A stretch of 64,000 nt of DNA, from assembly GCF_018917235.1 (NCBI RefSeq), contig NZ_JAHLOF010000006.1, positions 1 to 64,000 on the forward strand, written 5' to 3'. This document shows, one piece after another, positions 31,594-41,792 of the stretch. The DNA comes from Metaclostridioides mangenotii (GTDB taxonomy: Bacteria; Bacillota; Clostridia; Peptostreptococcales; Peptostreptococcaceae). A program made the position numbers and the translations under genes. Every line of letters begins with the position of its first letter. The first letter of the stretch is position 1. A model generated the notes under the pieces. It ran no database searches, was not told where the DNA came from, and saw nothing but the letters and a program-made list of their open reading frames with translations.

Positions 31594-32078
31594 AATATTA
31601 ATTCCTTCCTGTATTGGGATAAAATAATTTCTACCTCTATATATTTGTTTTTACATAGTTATCCGTTGATAGAAATTTATTTATCAAAAACAGAAATATA
31701 ATGTTCAATTAATTTTATATCATTTAAACATCTTTTCATTTTATCACCCCCTATACTCTACATTATACGTATTTTTAATATTTACTGTCAATTAATAAAA
31801 ATTATCTCACATCCCTTTAACTGTTGCAATTTTACCAAAGCTAAGTGCTAAGCTTGATATTGAATGACCTTAATATGTCAATTTTAATACTTCATAGATT
31901 TAAATACTAATCGATAATCTTGGAAAAATCAATAAAAAATAAGGGTAGCAATTCAATTATGCTACCCTTTTCTATCTACATTAATTTTCTACCTTTTATA
32001 CTTAACCATAAAAGGTATATACATTTTCAATTTAATTTATATATAGGATATTTAGTGCAATATTTTTAATTCAGAAAA

Positions 32079-33254
32079 CTATCTTTTTACTATTAATGTA
32101 GTGCCCATACCTCCGCCGATACAAAGTGTAGCTAAACCAGTTTTGGCATCTCTTCTTTTCATTTCATATAAAAGCGTAGTAAGTATTCTAGCTCCTGAAC
32201 ATCCTATTGGATGCCCTATAGCTATTGCACCACCATTAACATTAACTTTTGTAGTATCAATTTTTAAATCTTTTATTACTGCTAATGATTGAGCAGCAAA
32301 TGCTTCATTTGCCTCAACTAAATCTATATCATCAATGGTCATATTTGCTTTTGTTAAGGCTTCTATAGTAGCTGGTACTGGTCCATATCCCATTATCTCT
32401 GGATCAACTCCAGAAGTTCCATAGGAATCTATAGTTGCAAGTGGTTCTATTCCTAATTCTTCAGCCTTTTCTTTTGACATTACTATAAGCATAGCAGCTC
32501 CATCGTTTATTCCAGACGCATTACCTGCTGTAACTGTACCATCTTTTTTAAACGCTGGTTTTAATTTAGATAATGTATCTATTGTTGTACCAAGCTTTAT
32601 ATATTCATCTTTATCAACTACTGTGTCACCTTTTCGTCCTTTTATAATAACTGGAACTATTTCCTCATCAAATTTTCCTTCAGCTTGTGCTTTTTCGGCT
32701 TTATTTTGACTTGATAAAGCTAATTGATCTTGCTCTTCTCTAGTTATATTCCATTTTTCTGCTATATTTTCTGCAGTTATACCCATATGATAATTATTAA
32801 ATATATCTGATAGTCCATCTTTAATCATAGAATCAACAAAAGGAGTATCTCCCATTCTCGCACCATATCTCGTATTCGGTGATAAGTATGGTGACATGCT
32901 CATATTTTCTGTCCCACCAACTAATATTATTTCAGCATCACCTAACGAGATAAGTTGTGATGCCATTGAAACTGATCTTAATCCAGATCCACAGACTATA
33001 TTTATTGTCATAGCAGGTTTTTCAACTGGTATTCCTGACCCTAATGCTACTTGTCTTGCTATATTTTGACCGAGGCCCGCTGTTAGTACACCACCTATAA
33101 GTGATTCATCTATCATATCCGGAGTTATTTTTGCTCTCTTAATCGCTTCTTTAGCTGCTGTTATTCCTAAGTCTACTGCTGATACTGATTTAAATGCTCC
33201 TCCAAAACTTCCTACTGCTGTTCTTGCAGCACTGACAATAACTACTTCTCTCAT
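32079..33254 (-). CDS. thl: Acetyl-CoA acetyltransferase (thiolase)
   Basis: [52 protein letters not shown]. Confidence 0.96.
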   Translation of the reverse strand: MREVVIVSAARTAVGSFGGAFKSVSAVDLGITAAKEAIKRAKITPDMIDESLIGGVLTAGLGQNIARQVALGSGIPVEKPAMTINIVCGSGLRSVSMASQLISLGDAEIILVGGTENMSMSPYLSPNTRYGARMGDTPFVDSMIKDGLSDIFNNYHMGITAENIAEKWNITREEQDQLALSSQNKAEKAQAEGKFDEEIVPVIIKGRKGDTVVDKDEYIKLGTTIDTLSKLKPAFKKDGTVTAGNASGINDGAAMLIVMSKEKAEELGIEPLATIDSYGTSGVDPEIMGYGPVPATIEALTKANMTIDDIDLVEANEAFAAQSLAVIKDLKIDTTKVNVNGGAIAIGHPIGCSGARILTTLLYEMKRRDAKTGLATLCIGGGMGTTLIVKR

Positions 33255-33568
33255 ATTCATTACCCCCTTAAAATAATTTATATTTATTTTTTAAATCGTT
33301 TTTAAGTAACGTAGAATATTAACCACTTAACTTCAGAATGTTTATAAGTTAAATATTCATTAATACTCCTTTTGTAATAAATTTTTCTATAAATTTATAA
33401 ATTTTTTTATCAAATTAATTAATAGTATGATAAATATCTAAATCTATATCTATATATTTTGCTAAGTATAGTATGAATAAGAATGTTTTTTAATTTATAT
33501 GATTTATAATACCGAGATGAATATTCCTATATATTTAATTTTTATATCTATGCTTTATTAATCATATT

Positions 33569-34414
33569 TTATTTATTGTAATCATAAAAACCTATTTTAG
33601 TTTTTCTACCCAATTGATTTGCTCTAACCATTTTTGCCAATAAAGGATGCGGTCTATATTTAGTATCCCCAAATTCATTGTATAGAACATTCATTATAGC
33701 TAAAACGACATCTAATCCTATTAAATCTCCTAATGCCAAAGGTCCCATAGGATGATTTGCTCCTAATTTCATAGCTTCATCAATTTCTTCTTTACTAGCA
33801 ACACCGTCTGCATAAATTCCAACCGCTTCATTTATCATAGGTATAAGTATTCTATTTACAACAAATCCTGGTGATTCAGATACATCGACTGGCACTTTAT
33901 TAATACTCTTTGATAGTTGAATTCCTGCATCAAAAGTTACCTTTGAAGTCAATTGGCCACTTATAACTTCAACCAATTTCATCATAGGAACTGGATTAAA
34001 GAAATGCAATCCAATTACTTTATCAGGTCTTTTTGTAGCAGAAGCTATTTCTGTTATAGATAATGATGAGGTATTAGTAGCTAAAATAGTGTCAGGTTTG
34101 CATAACTCATCTAATAATTTAAAAACTTCTTTTTTTGTATCCATATCTTCAACAGATGCTTCAATAATTATGTCCATGTCTTTTAAATCCTCATAACTAG
34201 TAGTTAGAGTAATATGATCTAGTATTTCAGATTTTTGAGATTCGTTAATTTTATCTTTAGAAACCAGTCTACTTAAATTTTTATCTAGTAATGTCATACA
34301 ATTAGATAATGATTCTTGGCTTCTGCTCTTTAAACATATATCATGACCACTACTTGCAAAAGTTTGTAAAATACCAGTACCCATTGTTCCACTACCTATT
34401 ACAGCTAATTTCAT
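33569..34414 (-). CDS. hbd: 3-hydroxybutyryl-CoA dehydrogenase
   Basis: VIGSGTMGTGILQTFASSGHDICL; GLHFFNPVPMMKLVEVISG. Confidence 0.95.
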   Translation of the reverse strand: MKLAVIGSGTMGTGILQTFASSGHDICLKSRSQESLSNCMTLLDKNLSRLVSKDKINESQKSEILDHITLTTSYEDLKDMDIIIEASVEDMDTKKEVFKLLDELCKPDTILATNTSSLSITEIASATKRPDKVIGLHFFNPVPMMKLVEVISGQLTSKVTFDAGIQLSKSINKVPVDVSESPGFVVNRILIPMINEAVGIYADGVASKEEIDEAMKLGANHPMGPLALGDLIGLDVVLAIMNVLYNEFGDTKYRPHPLLAKMVRANQLGRKTKIGFYDYNK

Positions 34415-34510
34415 AAGTTTTACCCCCTATTTTTATGTATTTATATTTTATTTATCATATTAATAAATTATTTAATATGGTTAACAGCAAATATTATACT
34501 TTTATTATTT

Positions 34511-35296
34511 TCAAAACTTTGCTTCTCTCTTTTCTAAAAAAGCCGACATACCCTCTTTTTGATCTTTAGTTGAGAAGCAAAGTCCAAATAAATTAGTTTC
34601 GATATCTAGCCCAGTATTAATGTCAGTTTGTGAACCTAGCTTTATAGCTTCTTTAGAATATCTAATTGCTAGCTGAGAATTTTTAGTTATAGTCTCAGCT
34701 AATACTTCAACCTCTCTAGTTAAATTTTCTGGATTTACAACTTTATTAACTAATCCTATTTTATTGGCTTCTTCAGCCTTTATAATTTGTCCAGTAAATA
34801 TCAATTCTTTTGCTTTCGCCATTCCAGTTAATCTTGTAAGTCTTTGGGTACCACCATAACCAGGGGTTATACCTAGAGTTACTTCAGGTTGACCAAATTT
34901 AGCATTTGATGATGCAATTCTTAGATCACAAGCCATTGCAATTTCACATCCACCACCTAATGCAAATCCATTCACTGCAGCAATTACAACTTTTTTACTA
35001 TTTTCAATAGCGTTAAGAGCTTTACTGCCAAGTTGACTAAAATTCTTTGCAGAAACTGAATCTAGGTCTCTCATATATTCAATATCTGCACCTGCAACAA
35101 ATGCTTTACCTTCACCTGTTAAAATTACTACATAAATATCTTCATCTTCATCAATATCTGTAAATACTTCATAAAGTTCTTCTAAAGTTTTTAAATTAAT
35201 TGCATTTAAAACTTTAGGTCTGTTTATTTTTATAGTGCAAATCTTATTGTTAATCTCAACAGTAAGATTTTCATAAATTTTAACATCACTTTCCAT
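34511..35296 (-). CDS. crt: 3-hydroxybutyryl-CoA dehydratase (crotonase)
   Basis: AAVNGFALGGGCEIAMACDLRIASSNAKFGQPEVTLGITPGYGGTQRLTRL. Confidence 0.95.
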   Translation of the reverse strand: MESDVKIYENLTVEINNKICTIKINRPKVLNAINLKTLEELYEVFTDIDEDEDIYVVILTGEGKAFVAGADIEYMRDLDSVSAKNFSQLGSKALNAIENSKKVVIAAVNGFALGGGCEIAMACDLRIASSNAKFGQPEVTLGITPGYGGTQRLTRLTGMAKAKELIFTGQIIKAEEANKIGLVNKVVNPENLTREVEVLAETITKNSQLAIRYSKEAIKLGSQTDINTGLDIETNLFGLCFSTKDQKEGMSAFLEKREAKF

Positions 35297-35340
35297 AGTG
35301 TCCTCCTCAATAAAAAAAATTTTAAACTTATTTTAATCTT

Positions 35341-35635
35341 TTAATGTACACTTAATTGACTAATGAGTTCTGGTACTACTTCTTTAACATTTCGAGCAAT
35401 TTTAACATCCGCCTAAATATTATGGGAGCTTCAGTTCAGTATGTAGTCATGCAGAGACTCTAGGTGCTAAATCACTTCCAATAGCAGTGGTTCCAAATAA
35501 AATATATGTGTAGCAATTACATTTGATGCGTAAATAGTTTTCTTGTTCTACTTCATTTTCAGCTGTGTTTGCATACAACCCTGTAAGCATCAGATAATTT
35601 TTCGAATTTAAATCCTTATAACCCTCCTTAATTTA
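35341..35635 (-). pseudogene. Decayed etfA (electron transfer flavoprotein alpha subunit)
   Basis: Reverse-strand frame LTGLYANTAENEVEQENYLRIKCNCYTYILFGTTAIGSDLAPRVSA*LHTELKLP* plus C-terminal ADVKIARNVKEVVPELISQLSVH*; RBS-like aaggagg upstream; in-frame stops and internal deletion. Confidence 0.8.
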
Positions 35636-35999
35636 TTATTAAAACCTCAGCAACGCCTTAAATGACAAATTATTTAAACGAATATAGGCCGAGAAGAAAT
35701 TTGAAGCTTGTTTAAAATTCGTTTATATATTAACAATTTATATGAGTATATGTTTATATATTGTTAATATATAATCATTTTTGAAAAATATTTTTTTTAA
35801 TTATAGGGAATTTAAAACGAATTTATGTATTGAATCAATTTATGTAGGATATTTAAGAATAAATTTGAATGTGATTTGTATATCGAAAATGTCTTATACT
35901 TATAATCGTAGCACTTCTGTGATAATTTTTCAACAAACATTAAATATTTTTTTAACAAATATTACTATATTCTATAACTCATTTAAATCAGTAAATTTA

Positions 36000-36186
36000 T
36001 ACTTATAAAATCCACCTAGAATAATAGAAGTAGTTGGTATATTGAATTTTTTGTAATGAAAGAATACCTCCTTCTCCTTTGAGATATGATTTCATTACTT
36101 TTAATCTAAATTCATAGTCATATTTAGCCAAAAAATGAACCTCCAAAAATTAGATTTTTATGTCTAACTTTTTGGGGTTCACTTCA
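36000..36186 (-). mobile_element. IS3-family (IS150-like) insertion sequence remnant: terminal inverted repeat and orfA 5' end
   Basis: Reverse strand tgaagtgaaccccaaaaagttagacataaaaatctaatttttggaggttcattttttggctaaatatgactatgaatttagattaaaagtaatg; protein (L)AKYDYEFRLKVMKSYLKGEGG... then KKFNIPTTSII after frameshift. Confidence 0.8.
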
Positions 36187-36287
36187 TCTGTTCCATGAGT
36201 TTTTTATTCTCTTCACTATTGGCAATACTTCTTCTCTAATGCACTATAACACTTTATATTTTCTTAGTTTCACATTGGATCTGTAAC

Positions 36288-36968
36288 CTAAGCAACAAAG
36301 GATTCAATTATAGATAAATCCTTAATTAAAATTTTATTATTTACAATTTTGATGCTATCCATATCTTTTAGCTTGCGTAACATACGATTAATACTACTAG
36401 CAGAATTGATACCACAAAACTTAGCTAATTCTTCATTCGTGATATTAAAATCTATCAAGATACCCTCCTTGGATTTACAACCAAACAATTCTGCTAAATC
36501 ATAAATTTGAGCACACAAAGCTCCGAATTTACCATTCATAGCAAGATTCTGTGACTTTTTAATCTGTTCAACTAAATTTTGTCGGTAATATTCTTTCACA
36601 AATTTCAACAAATTTTCGTTATTATTAACATCTTCCCAGAATTGTACTCGATTAATTTGATAAAGTTCGGCTGTATCACTTTCTACTCTAATATTAAAAG
36701 GCATGTCTACATGATTAGAATGTTCATTCCCCACTAAGGAAACCAACTCATTTTTTTGAATATAACCAATATTAAATTCACGCCCATCCTTGGTGAGAAG
36801 ACTTGTTTTGACGATACCCTCTTTCACAACATATACAAATGGTATCTGCACACCTTCAAAAACAATGTATTGATAGTGATCTTTTTTTACAGTAGTAAAA
36901 TGCATCTTTTCTAAATATTCATGAAAAGCCATTTCATATTGAAAAAATTCATTGTGAGCAGTCATCAC
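36288..36968 (-). CDS. Crp/Fnr family transcriptional regulator
   Basis: cNMP-binding-like N-term and HTH_Crp ITNEELAKFCGINSASSINRMLRKLKD. Confidence 0.88.
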   Translation of the reverse strand: MMTAHNEFFQYEMAFHEYLEKMHFTTVKKDHYQYIVFEGVQIPFVYVVKEGIVKTSLLTKDGREFNIGYIQKNELVSLVGNEHSNHVDMPFNIRVESDTAELYQINRVQFWEDVNNNENLLKFVKEYYRQNLVEQIKKSQNLAMNGKFGALCAQIYDLAELFGCKSKEGILIDFNITNEELAKFCGINSASSINRMLRKLKDMDSIKIVNNKILIKDLSIIESFVA

Positions 36969-37146
36969 TTTCCCTCCTAACTAAATTGTAAACTCTGATT
37001 ATTTATATAATACAAGATAATCCAAATTGTTTCTACTTTTACTAGCAAAAGAGAGATACTGAAAATATCATCTATATCAGATTAACATTTGTTAATGTCT
37101 TTTGTTATAGCAAATAATAATTTCATCATCTATACTAAATTGTAAA

Positions 37147-37162
37147 TAGAAAGCGCTTTCTA
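37147..37162 (+). promoter_or_regulatory. cre-like (CcpA) operator upstream of ldh
   Basis: Perfect 16-bp palindrome tagaaagcgctttcta ~25 bp before the ldh start, matches cre core WGAAARCGYTTTCW. Confidence 0.65.
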
Positions 37163-37186
37163 AAAATAAAAAAAGGAGTTGTTTTC

Positions 37187-38149
37187 ATGCATGTTTCAAG
37201 ACGAGTTGTTTTAATTGGTACAGGTTCAGTAGGTTCTAGTTATGCTTTTGCTCTCGTTAATCAAAATCTATGTAATGAATTGGTATTAATTGATGTTAAT
37301 GAGAAAAAATCAGCTGCTGATGCAGCAGATATACAGGATGGTATGCCAAGTTTTTATACAAATATTCGTGTTTGGAAAGGCGACTATAAAGATTGCGAAA
37401 AAGCAGATATTGTTTGTATCTGTGCAGGAATTCCTCAAAAACCAGGTCAATCAAGATTAGAACTGATTAATACTAACATTAATATTGCAAAAAAAATAAC
37501 TGAGAATGTAGTTGCGAATGGTTTTAATGGTATATTTCTGATTGCATCTAATCCAGTAGATATTATCTCATATGCAGTTTGGAAATATTCCGGTTTTTCT
37601 AAAGGGAAAGTGATCGGTTCTGGTACTACTTTGGATACCGCTCGTTTAAGATATCAACTGAGTAAAGAATTTCAAGTTGCACCACAAGATATTTCTGCTA
37701 ATATATTAGGCGAACACGGTGATTCAGAATTTGTTCCTTGGTCAACTGTTAATGTTGCAGGTATGAAGTTGGATAAAATCAAGTCAAGTTTTAAATTGAC
37801 AGACACAGATCTAGAAAATATTTACCTCCAGACTAAAAATGCTGCTTATAAAATTATCGAAGCTAAAGGCGCTACTTACTATGGGATTGCCATGGCTCTT
37901 GCAAGGATCACTAAAGCTATCATGTTTGATGAACATGTCGTCTTAACTACTTCTACTTTATTAGAGGGTGAGTATGGCCACCATGACGTGTTCGCTGGTA
38001 TACCTTGTGTCATTGGAAATGAAGGTATCTTAGATACCATGCCTGAAGACTTAACTACTAGTGAACTCAAACAATTTGCATATTCAATTTCTGTTTTAGA
38101 GGATAATAATCCAATAATTAAAAGGAAAATAGTTGAGGACAATGCTTAA
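37187..38149 (+). CDS. ldh: L-lactate dehydrogenase
   Basis: VVLIGTGSVGSSYAFALVNQ; NILGEHGDSEFVPWS. Confidence 0.95.
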   Translation: MHVSRRVVLIGTGSVGSSYAFALVNQNLCNELVLIDVNEKKSAADAADIQDGMPSFYTNIRVWKGDYKDCEKADIVCICAGIPQKPGQSRLELINTNINIAKKITENVVANGFNGIFLIASNPVDIISYAVWKYSGFSKGKVIGSGTTLDTARLRYQLSKEFQVAPQDISANILGEHGDSEFVPWSTVNVAGMKLDKIKSSFKLTDTDLENIYLQTKNAAYKIIEAKGATYYGIAMALARITKAIMFDEHVVLTTSTLLEGEYGHHDVFAGIPCVIGNEGILDTMPEDLTTSELKQFAYSISVLEDNNPIIKRKIVEDNA

Positions 38150-38185
38150 TCATTAATTATAAGTTATGTTATCTAAAAAATAAGC

Positions 38186-38235
38186 AAACTAATAAAGAGT
38201 TCTAGATTAATTAATCTAGAACTCTTTATTAGTTT
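38186..38235. terminator. 50-bp perfect palindrome, bidirectional terminator-like
   Basis: aaactaataaagagttctagattaattaatctagaactctttattagttt is its own reverse complement. Confidence 0.8.
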
Positions 38236-38434
38236 GGTATTCTTAAATTTACATTCCTTACTCTTATATGGACTGTATTTCTTTTTATCAAAAAAATTTC
38301 TTTTTAATTTAGTAGTAATCTATAAATAAGTAAAAAACTTCTTATTGTTTTAAAAAAGATAGTAAGGGTATTTATTATAAAAAATAAGTTAAGATAAGTA
38401 ACAAGGGATATTACTTCAAGGAGGATAACAAAAA

Positions 38435-38722
38435 ATGAAATATTTTATTGTTGAAAGTATAATAAAAAATGCAGATTTAGTTGATGAAAATACGATGAAA
38501 AAACACATGGCCTATTCTCAAAAAGCGATGGATGAGGGCTTAATATTAATGTCTGGACTTAAAGTGAATATGAGTGGTGGAGTATTTATTATGAAAGCAG
38601 AATCTCTTGAAAAAGTTGAGGATTACTTATCTTCCGAGCCGCTTAAAGTTTATGGTATACAAGATTACATTATTACAGAGTTTACACCTCATTACTTTAA
38701 TCAATCACCTAGTGAATGGTAA
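38435..38722 (+). CDS. YCII-related domain protein
   Basis: MKYFIVESIIKNADLVDE...HMAYSQKAMDEGLILMSGLKVNMSGGVFIMKAESLEKVEDYLSSEPL. Confidence 0.8.
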   Translation: MKYFIVESIIKNADLVDENTMKKHMAYSQKAMDEGLILMSGLKVNMSGGVFIMKAESLEKVEDYLSSEPLKVYGIQDYIITEFTPHYFNQSPSEW

Positions 38723-38764
38723 TAACTAATTTAAAAAATATATGCAAAATGGCGGCAATCCAAT

Positions 38765-38788
38765 AGAGATCCTATTAATAGGATCTCT
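38765..38788. terminator. Terminator-like perfect palindrome
   Basis: agagatcctattaataggatctct. Confidence 0.65.
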
Positions 38789-38857
38789 TTAAGTTTATAT
38801 TTGTAACAACATTTTCTTAGTGTTGAATTCATTCTAAGTTATAGCTTCCATGTTACA

Positions 38858-39778
38858 TTATTCATGTACGATAAGCTCAAAAATATCAGGTCTTGCATAA
38901 TGTCCGGTTGGATCAAAATCCATACGACTAAGCGGTACTAAATCAAGATTTAGATCTGCAAACAATATGTCCTCTTTATCCCATATAGGTTCAGCCACAT
39001 ATTTTCCAAATGGATCGACTACACAACTCCCACCTGGGCACATGTTTTCAGGACACTTGTCCAGCTCTTCTTGGTAATTAAAGTTTTGAGGGTACATGTT
39101 TTTTGTAACATATTGATTACATCCAATCACAAAACACCTTCCCTCCAAAGCAATATGACGCATAGTATATTGCCACTCTTCGCGAGAATCAGCAGTTGGT
39201 GCTATATAAATTGAAACACCTTTTTGATACATTGCAACACGCGCTAATGGCATATAATTCTCCCAACACGTTAAACCTCCAATTACTCCATAAGGAGTAC
39301 TGATAGCAGTTAATGTGCTTCCATCATCTTCTCCCCAAATAAGGCGCTCTGAACCCGTCGGCTTAATTTTGCGGTGCTTTCCTAACAATGATCCATCTGG
39401 TCCAAAATAAAGTGTGGTGCAATATAGGGTACAATTGATATTATCTCGTTCAGTAACTCCTATGCAAACATAAGCATTAGCTTCTTTTGCAGCTTGTCCA
39501 ATTAAATCAGTATCTTTACTAGGAACAATGACGGAGTTATCATAATATTTCTTCCAGTCCTCTCGTCCTTCCATTGTTCTGCTGCCTACTACATACCCAT
39601 AAGAAAAACCTCTTGGATATGCAGGTACAAACGATTCTGGAAAGACAATAATATTGGCTCCTTTACTTCCAGCTTCATTAATTTTTTCAATAACTTTAAA
39701 AATTGTCGCGGTCTTGTCGAATAAAATTGGCGATGCTTGTACTACTGCAACTCTACATGATTTCAATAAATCTTCCAA
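38858..39778 (-). CDS. Nitrilase/carbon-nitrogen hydrolase
   Basis: VAVVQASPILFDKTATI; NIIVFPESFVPAYPRG; LGKHRKIKPTGSERLIWGEDDGS; GGLTCWENYMPLAR (E-K-C triad). Confidence 0.93.
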   Translation of the reverse strand: MEDLLKSCRVAVVQASPILFDKTATIFKVIEKINEAGSKGANIIVFPESFVPAYPRGFSYGYVVGSRTMEGREDWKKYYDNSVIVPSKDTDLIGQAAKEANAYVCIGVTERDNINCTLYCTTLYFGPDGSLLGKHRKIKPTGSERLIWGEDDGSTLTAISTPYGVIGGLTCWENYMPLARVAMYQKGVSIYIAPTADSREEWQYTMRHIALEGRCFVIGCNQYVTKNMYPQNFNYQEELDKCPENMCPGGSCVVDPFGKYVAEPIWDKEDILFADLNLDLVPLSRMDFDPTGHYARPDIFELIVHE

Positions 39779-39987
39779 AATACTCCTCCTCTGTCAATAA
39801 ACTTTCCTTTTTTACTATTACCTCATGCATTATGGTAAATTTTACCTATGTAAATGTATGCACTAATTAGATTATACTTATAACTTAATAAGAATACAAC
39901 ATAAAGCTTTATATTAAAGTGAGAGCTTTTATTTAATATTCATCAAATAAAAATGAGGGTGGCAATAAGGCACCCATTTTCGTCACA

Positions 39988-40254
39988 TTAATTTTCTACT
40001 CTTTGATCTATAACTTTTATTTCAGCAATATCAACAATTCTTTTCGCATTGATTAAATCTAGCGGATAATTCTTTTCTCTTAATATTCTAACTGCTTTTG
40101 TTTTACTAGAATCATTTTTTAGTTGAATTACGGCTTCGTCAATAAAACTTTGCTCATTACAAGTAAATAATCTTCTTAATTTTTTTATTTCCTTAGATTG
40201 AATATAATTTGATAATGCTAGTACAATTAGCAGTATACTTAATAGAATTTTAAT
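39988..40254 (-). CDS. Small membrane-anchored hypothetical protein with apparent non-ATG start
   Basis: Reverse-strand frame IKILLSILLIVLALSNYIQSKEIKKLRRLFTCNEQSFIDEAVIQLKNDSSKTKAVRILREKNYPLDLINAKRIVDIAEIKVIDQRVEN*; GGAGAG upstream, ATT in start position. Confidence 0.55.
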   Translation of the reverse strand: MKILLSILLIVLALSNYIQSKEIKKLRRLFTCNEQSFIDEAVIQLKNDSSKTKAVRILREKNYPLDLINAKRIVDIAEIKVIDQRVEN

Positions 40255-40588
40255 TTAATATCTCTCCTTTCTAATAAAGTTGTTTACTATTATACCACAT
40301 GACGTTTGCATCAATTTTCTCTTTTCCAAACACTCAACAACCATACTATATCTTTTATTACTTGTTTGGACTCGTCTATAAAGTTCCCTGTATTTTTTCT
40401 TATTTTACATCTTATTTGTTACGTATATAATATACTGGAAATGAATTTAGTTAGTATCTAAAAAGTAAAGGTTAACTATAAGGTTACTAAAAAAGCTTTT
40501 TAATGAATAATAACAAACAAAACAATTGATTATTCAATAAAAAGCTTTATACTTTTAGTAATTTAATTATTATATTATAAGCTTATCT

Positions 40589-41620
40589 TTATACTTCTAT
40601 AGACAATAAGTCTCTTACAAATTCCTCAACTTTTTCCTTAGGAGTTGCCCAAGAAGTTATTAAACGAATTACTGTAATATTTTCATCAAGTTGACCCCAT
40701 ATTGTGTAGATATATTTCTTATCAAGCTCTTTAAGTACTTTATTAGGTAATTCTACAAATATCTGATTAGTAGGAGAATTTACATAAAATGAATATCCCG
40801 CTTTGGTTATTCCTTCCCTTAAGATATCTGACATAAGGTTTGCATGTTTAGCAATGTTTTCGTATAAATTATTATTCATAAGTTCAGTAAATTGGACAGA
40901 CATAGCTCTCGTTTTTGATAGAAGTCCACCTCTTTGTTTTAAATGCCATCTAAAATGACCTTTTAAATTTTCGTTTTTGATTACTAATGCTTCTCCATAC
41001 ATTGCTCCATTTTTAGTGCCTCCAATATAAAAAGCATCACATACTTTCGGCATATCTTCAAATACCAAATCGTTTTTGTCTAATGTCAATGCACAGCCAA
41101 TTCTAGCTCCATCTACGAATAAATAAATTCCAAGTTCTCTACAACAGTCATGAAGAGATTTCAACTCATTTTTATCATAAACTGTTCCTAATTCAGTAGG
41201 ATTTGATATGTACACTAAGCGTGGATATGGTGAGAAATTTGTTTGATGATGAGCATCAAACACACTCTTAACCATATCAGCGGTAAGTTTTCCATCTTGA
41301 GTTGGTACAGTAAACACTTTATGTCCTGTAGCCTCAATAGCGCCAGTTTCACTTCCAACAATATGTCCACTCTCTGCTGATATGACAGCTTCATGAGCTC
41401 TTAAAAAAGCTGCAGTTGCTAGTAGATTAGCTTGAGTACCGCCACTTATAAAGTGAACATCAACACTATTATCTTTTATTTTATTTTTTATAGCATCGAT
41501 AGCTTCAAAACTAAATTCATCAAGACCATAACCTTCAGCTTGAATCATGTTTGTATCCACTATTCTTTGAAGTACTTTTGGATGTGCTATTTCACTATAA
41601 TCATTTTTGAAACTGTACAT
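40589..41620 (-). CDS. ltaE: Low-specificity threonine aldolase-like PLP enzyme
   Basis: HFISGGTQANLLATAAFLR; ESGHIVGSETGAIEATGHKVF; LFVDGARIGCAL; YIGGTKNGAMYGEALVI. Confidence 0.9.
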   Translation of the reverse strand: MYSFKNDYSEIAHPKVLQRIVDTNMIQAEGYGLDEFSFEAIDAIKNKIKDNSVDVHFISGGTQANLLATAAFLRAHEAVISAESGHIVGSETGAIEATGHKVFTVPTQDGKLTADMVKSVFDAHHQTNFSPYPRLVYISNPTELGTVYDKNELKSLHDCCRELGIYLFVDGARIGCALTLDKNDLVFEDMPKVCDAFYIGGTKNGAMYGEALVIKNENLKGHFRWHLKQRGGLLSKTRAMSVQFTELMNNNLYENIAKHANLMSDILREGITKAGYSFYVNSPTNQIFVELPNKVLKELDKKYIYTIWGQLDENITVIRLITSWATPKEKVEEFVRDLLSIEV

Positions 41621-41792
41621 TTAAACATCTCCTTTTAGTCTAAATAGTCAAAATTTTTAATAATTGAATCAAAATAATTCTAAATCAATTATATTAAATT
41701 GTCAATCGACAAGTATAAAAAAGGAGTCCTTTTTATGGACACCTTTTTAAATTTTTTCTCTTTATTATTTATATATATCTACATTAATGTAA

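Noticed and set aside
35725-35772. Inverted repeat atatattaacaa...ttgttaatatat as an operator
   Set aside because: Very AT-rich region of gene decay; such repeats are expected by chance and no flanking promoter logic was found.
35781-36008. + strand 75-aa ORF between the etfA and IS relics
   Set aside because: No RBS or domain, AT-driven composition, overlaps degraded sequence.
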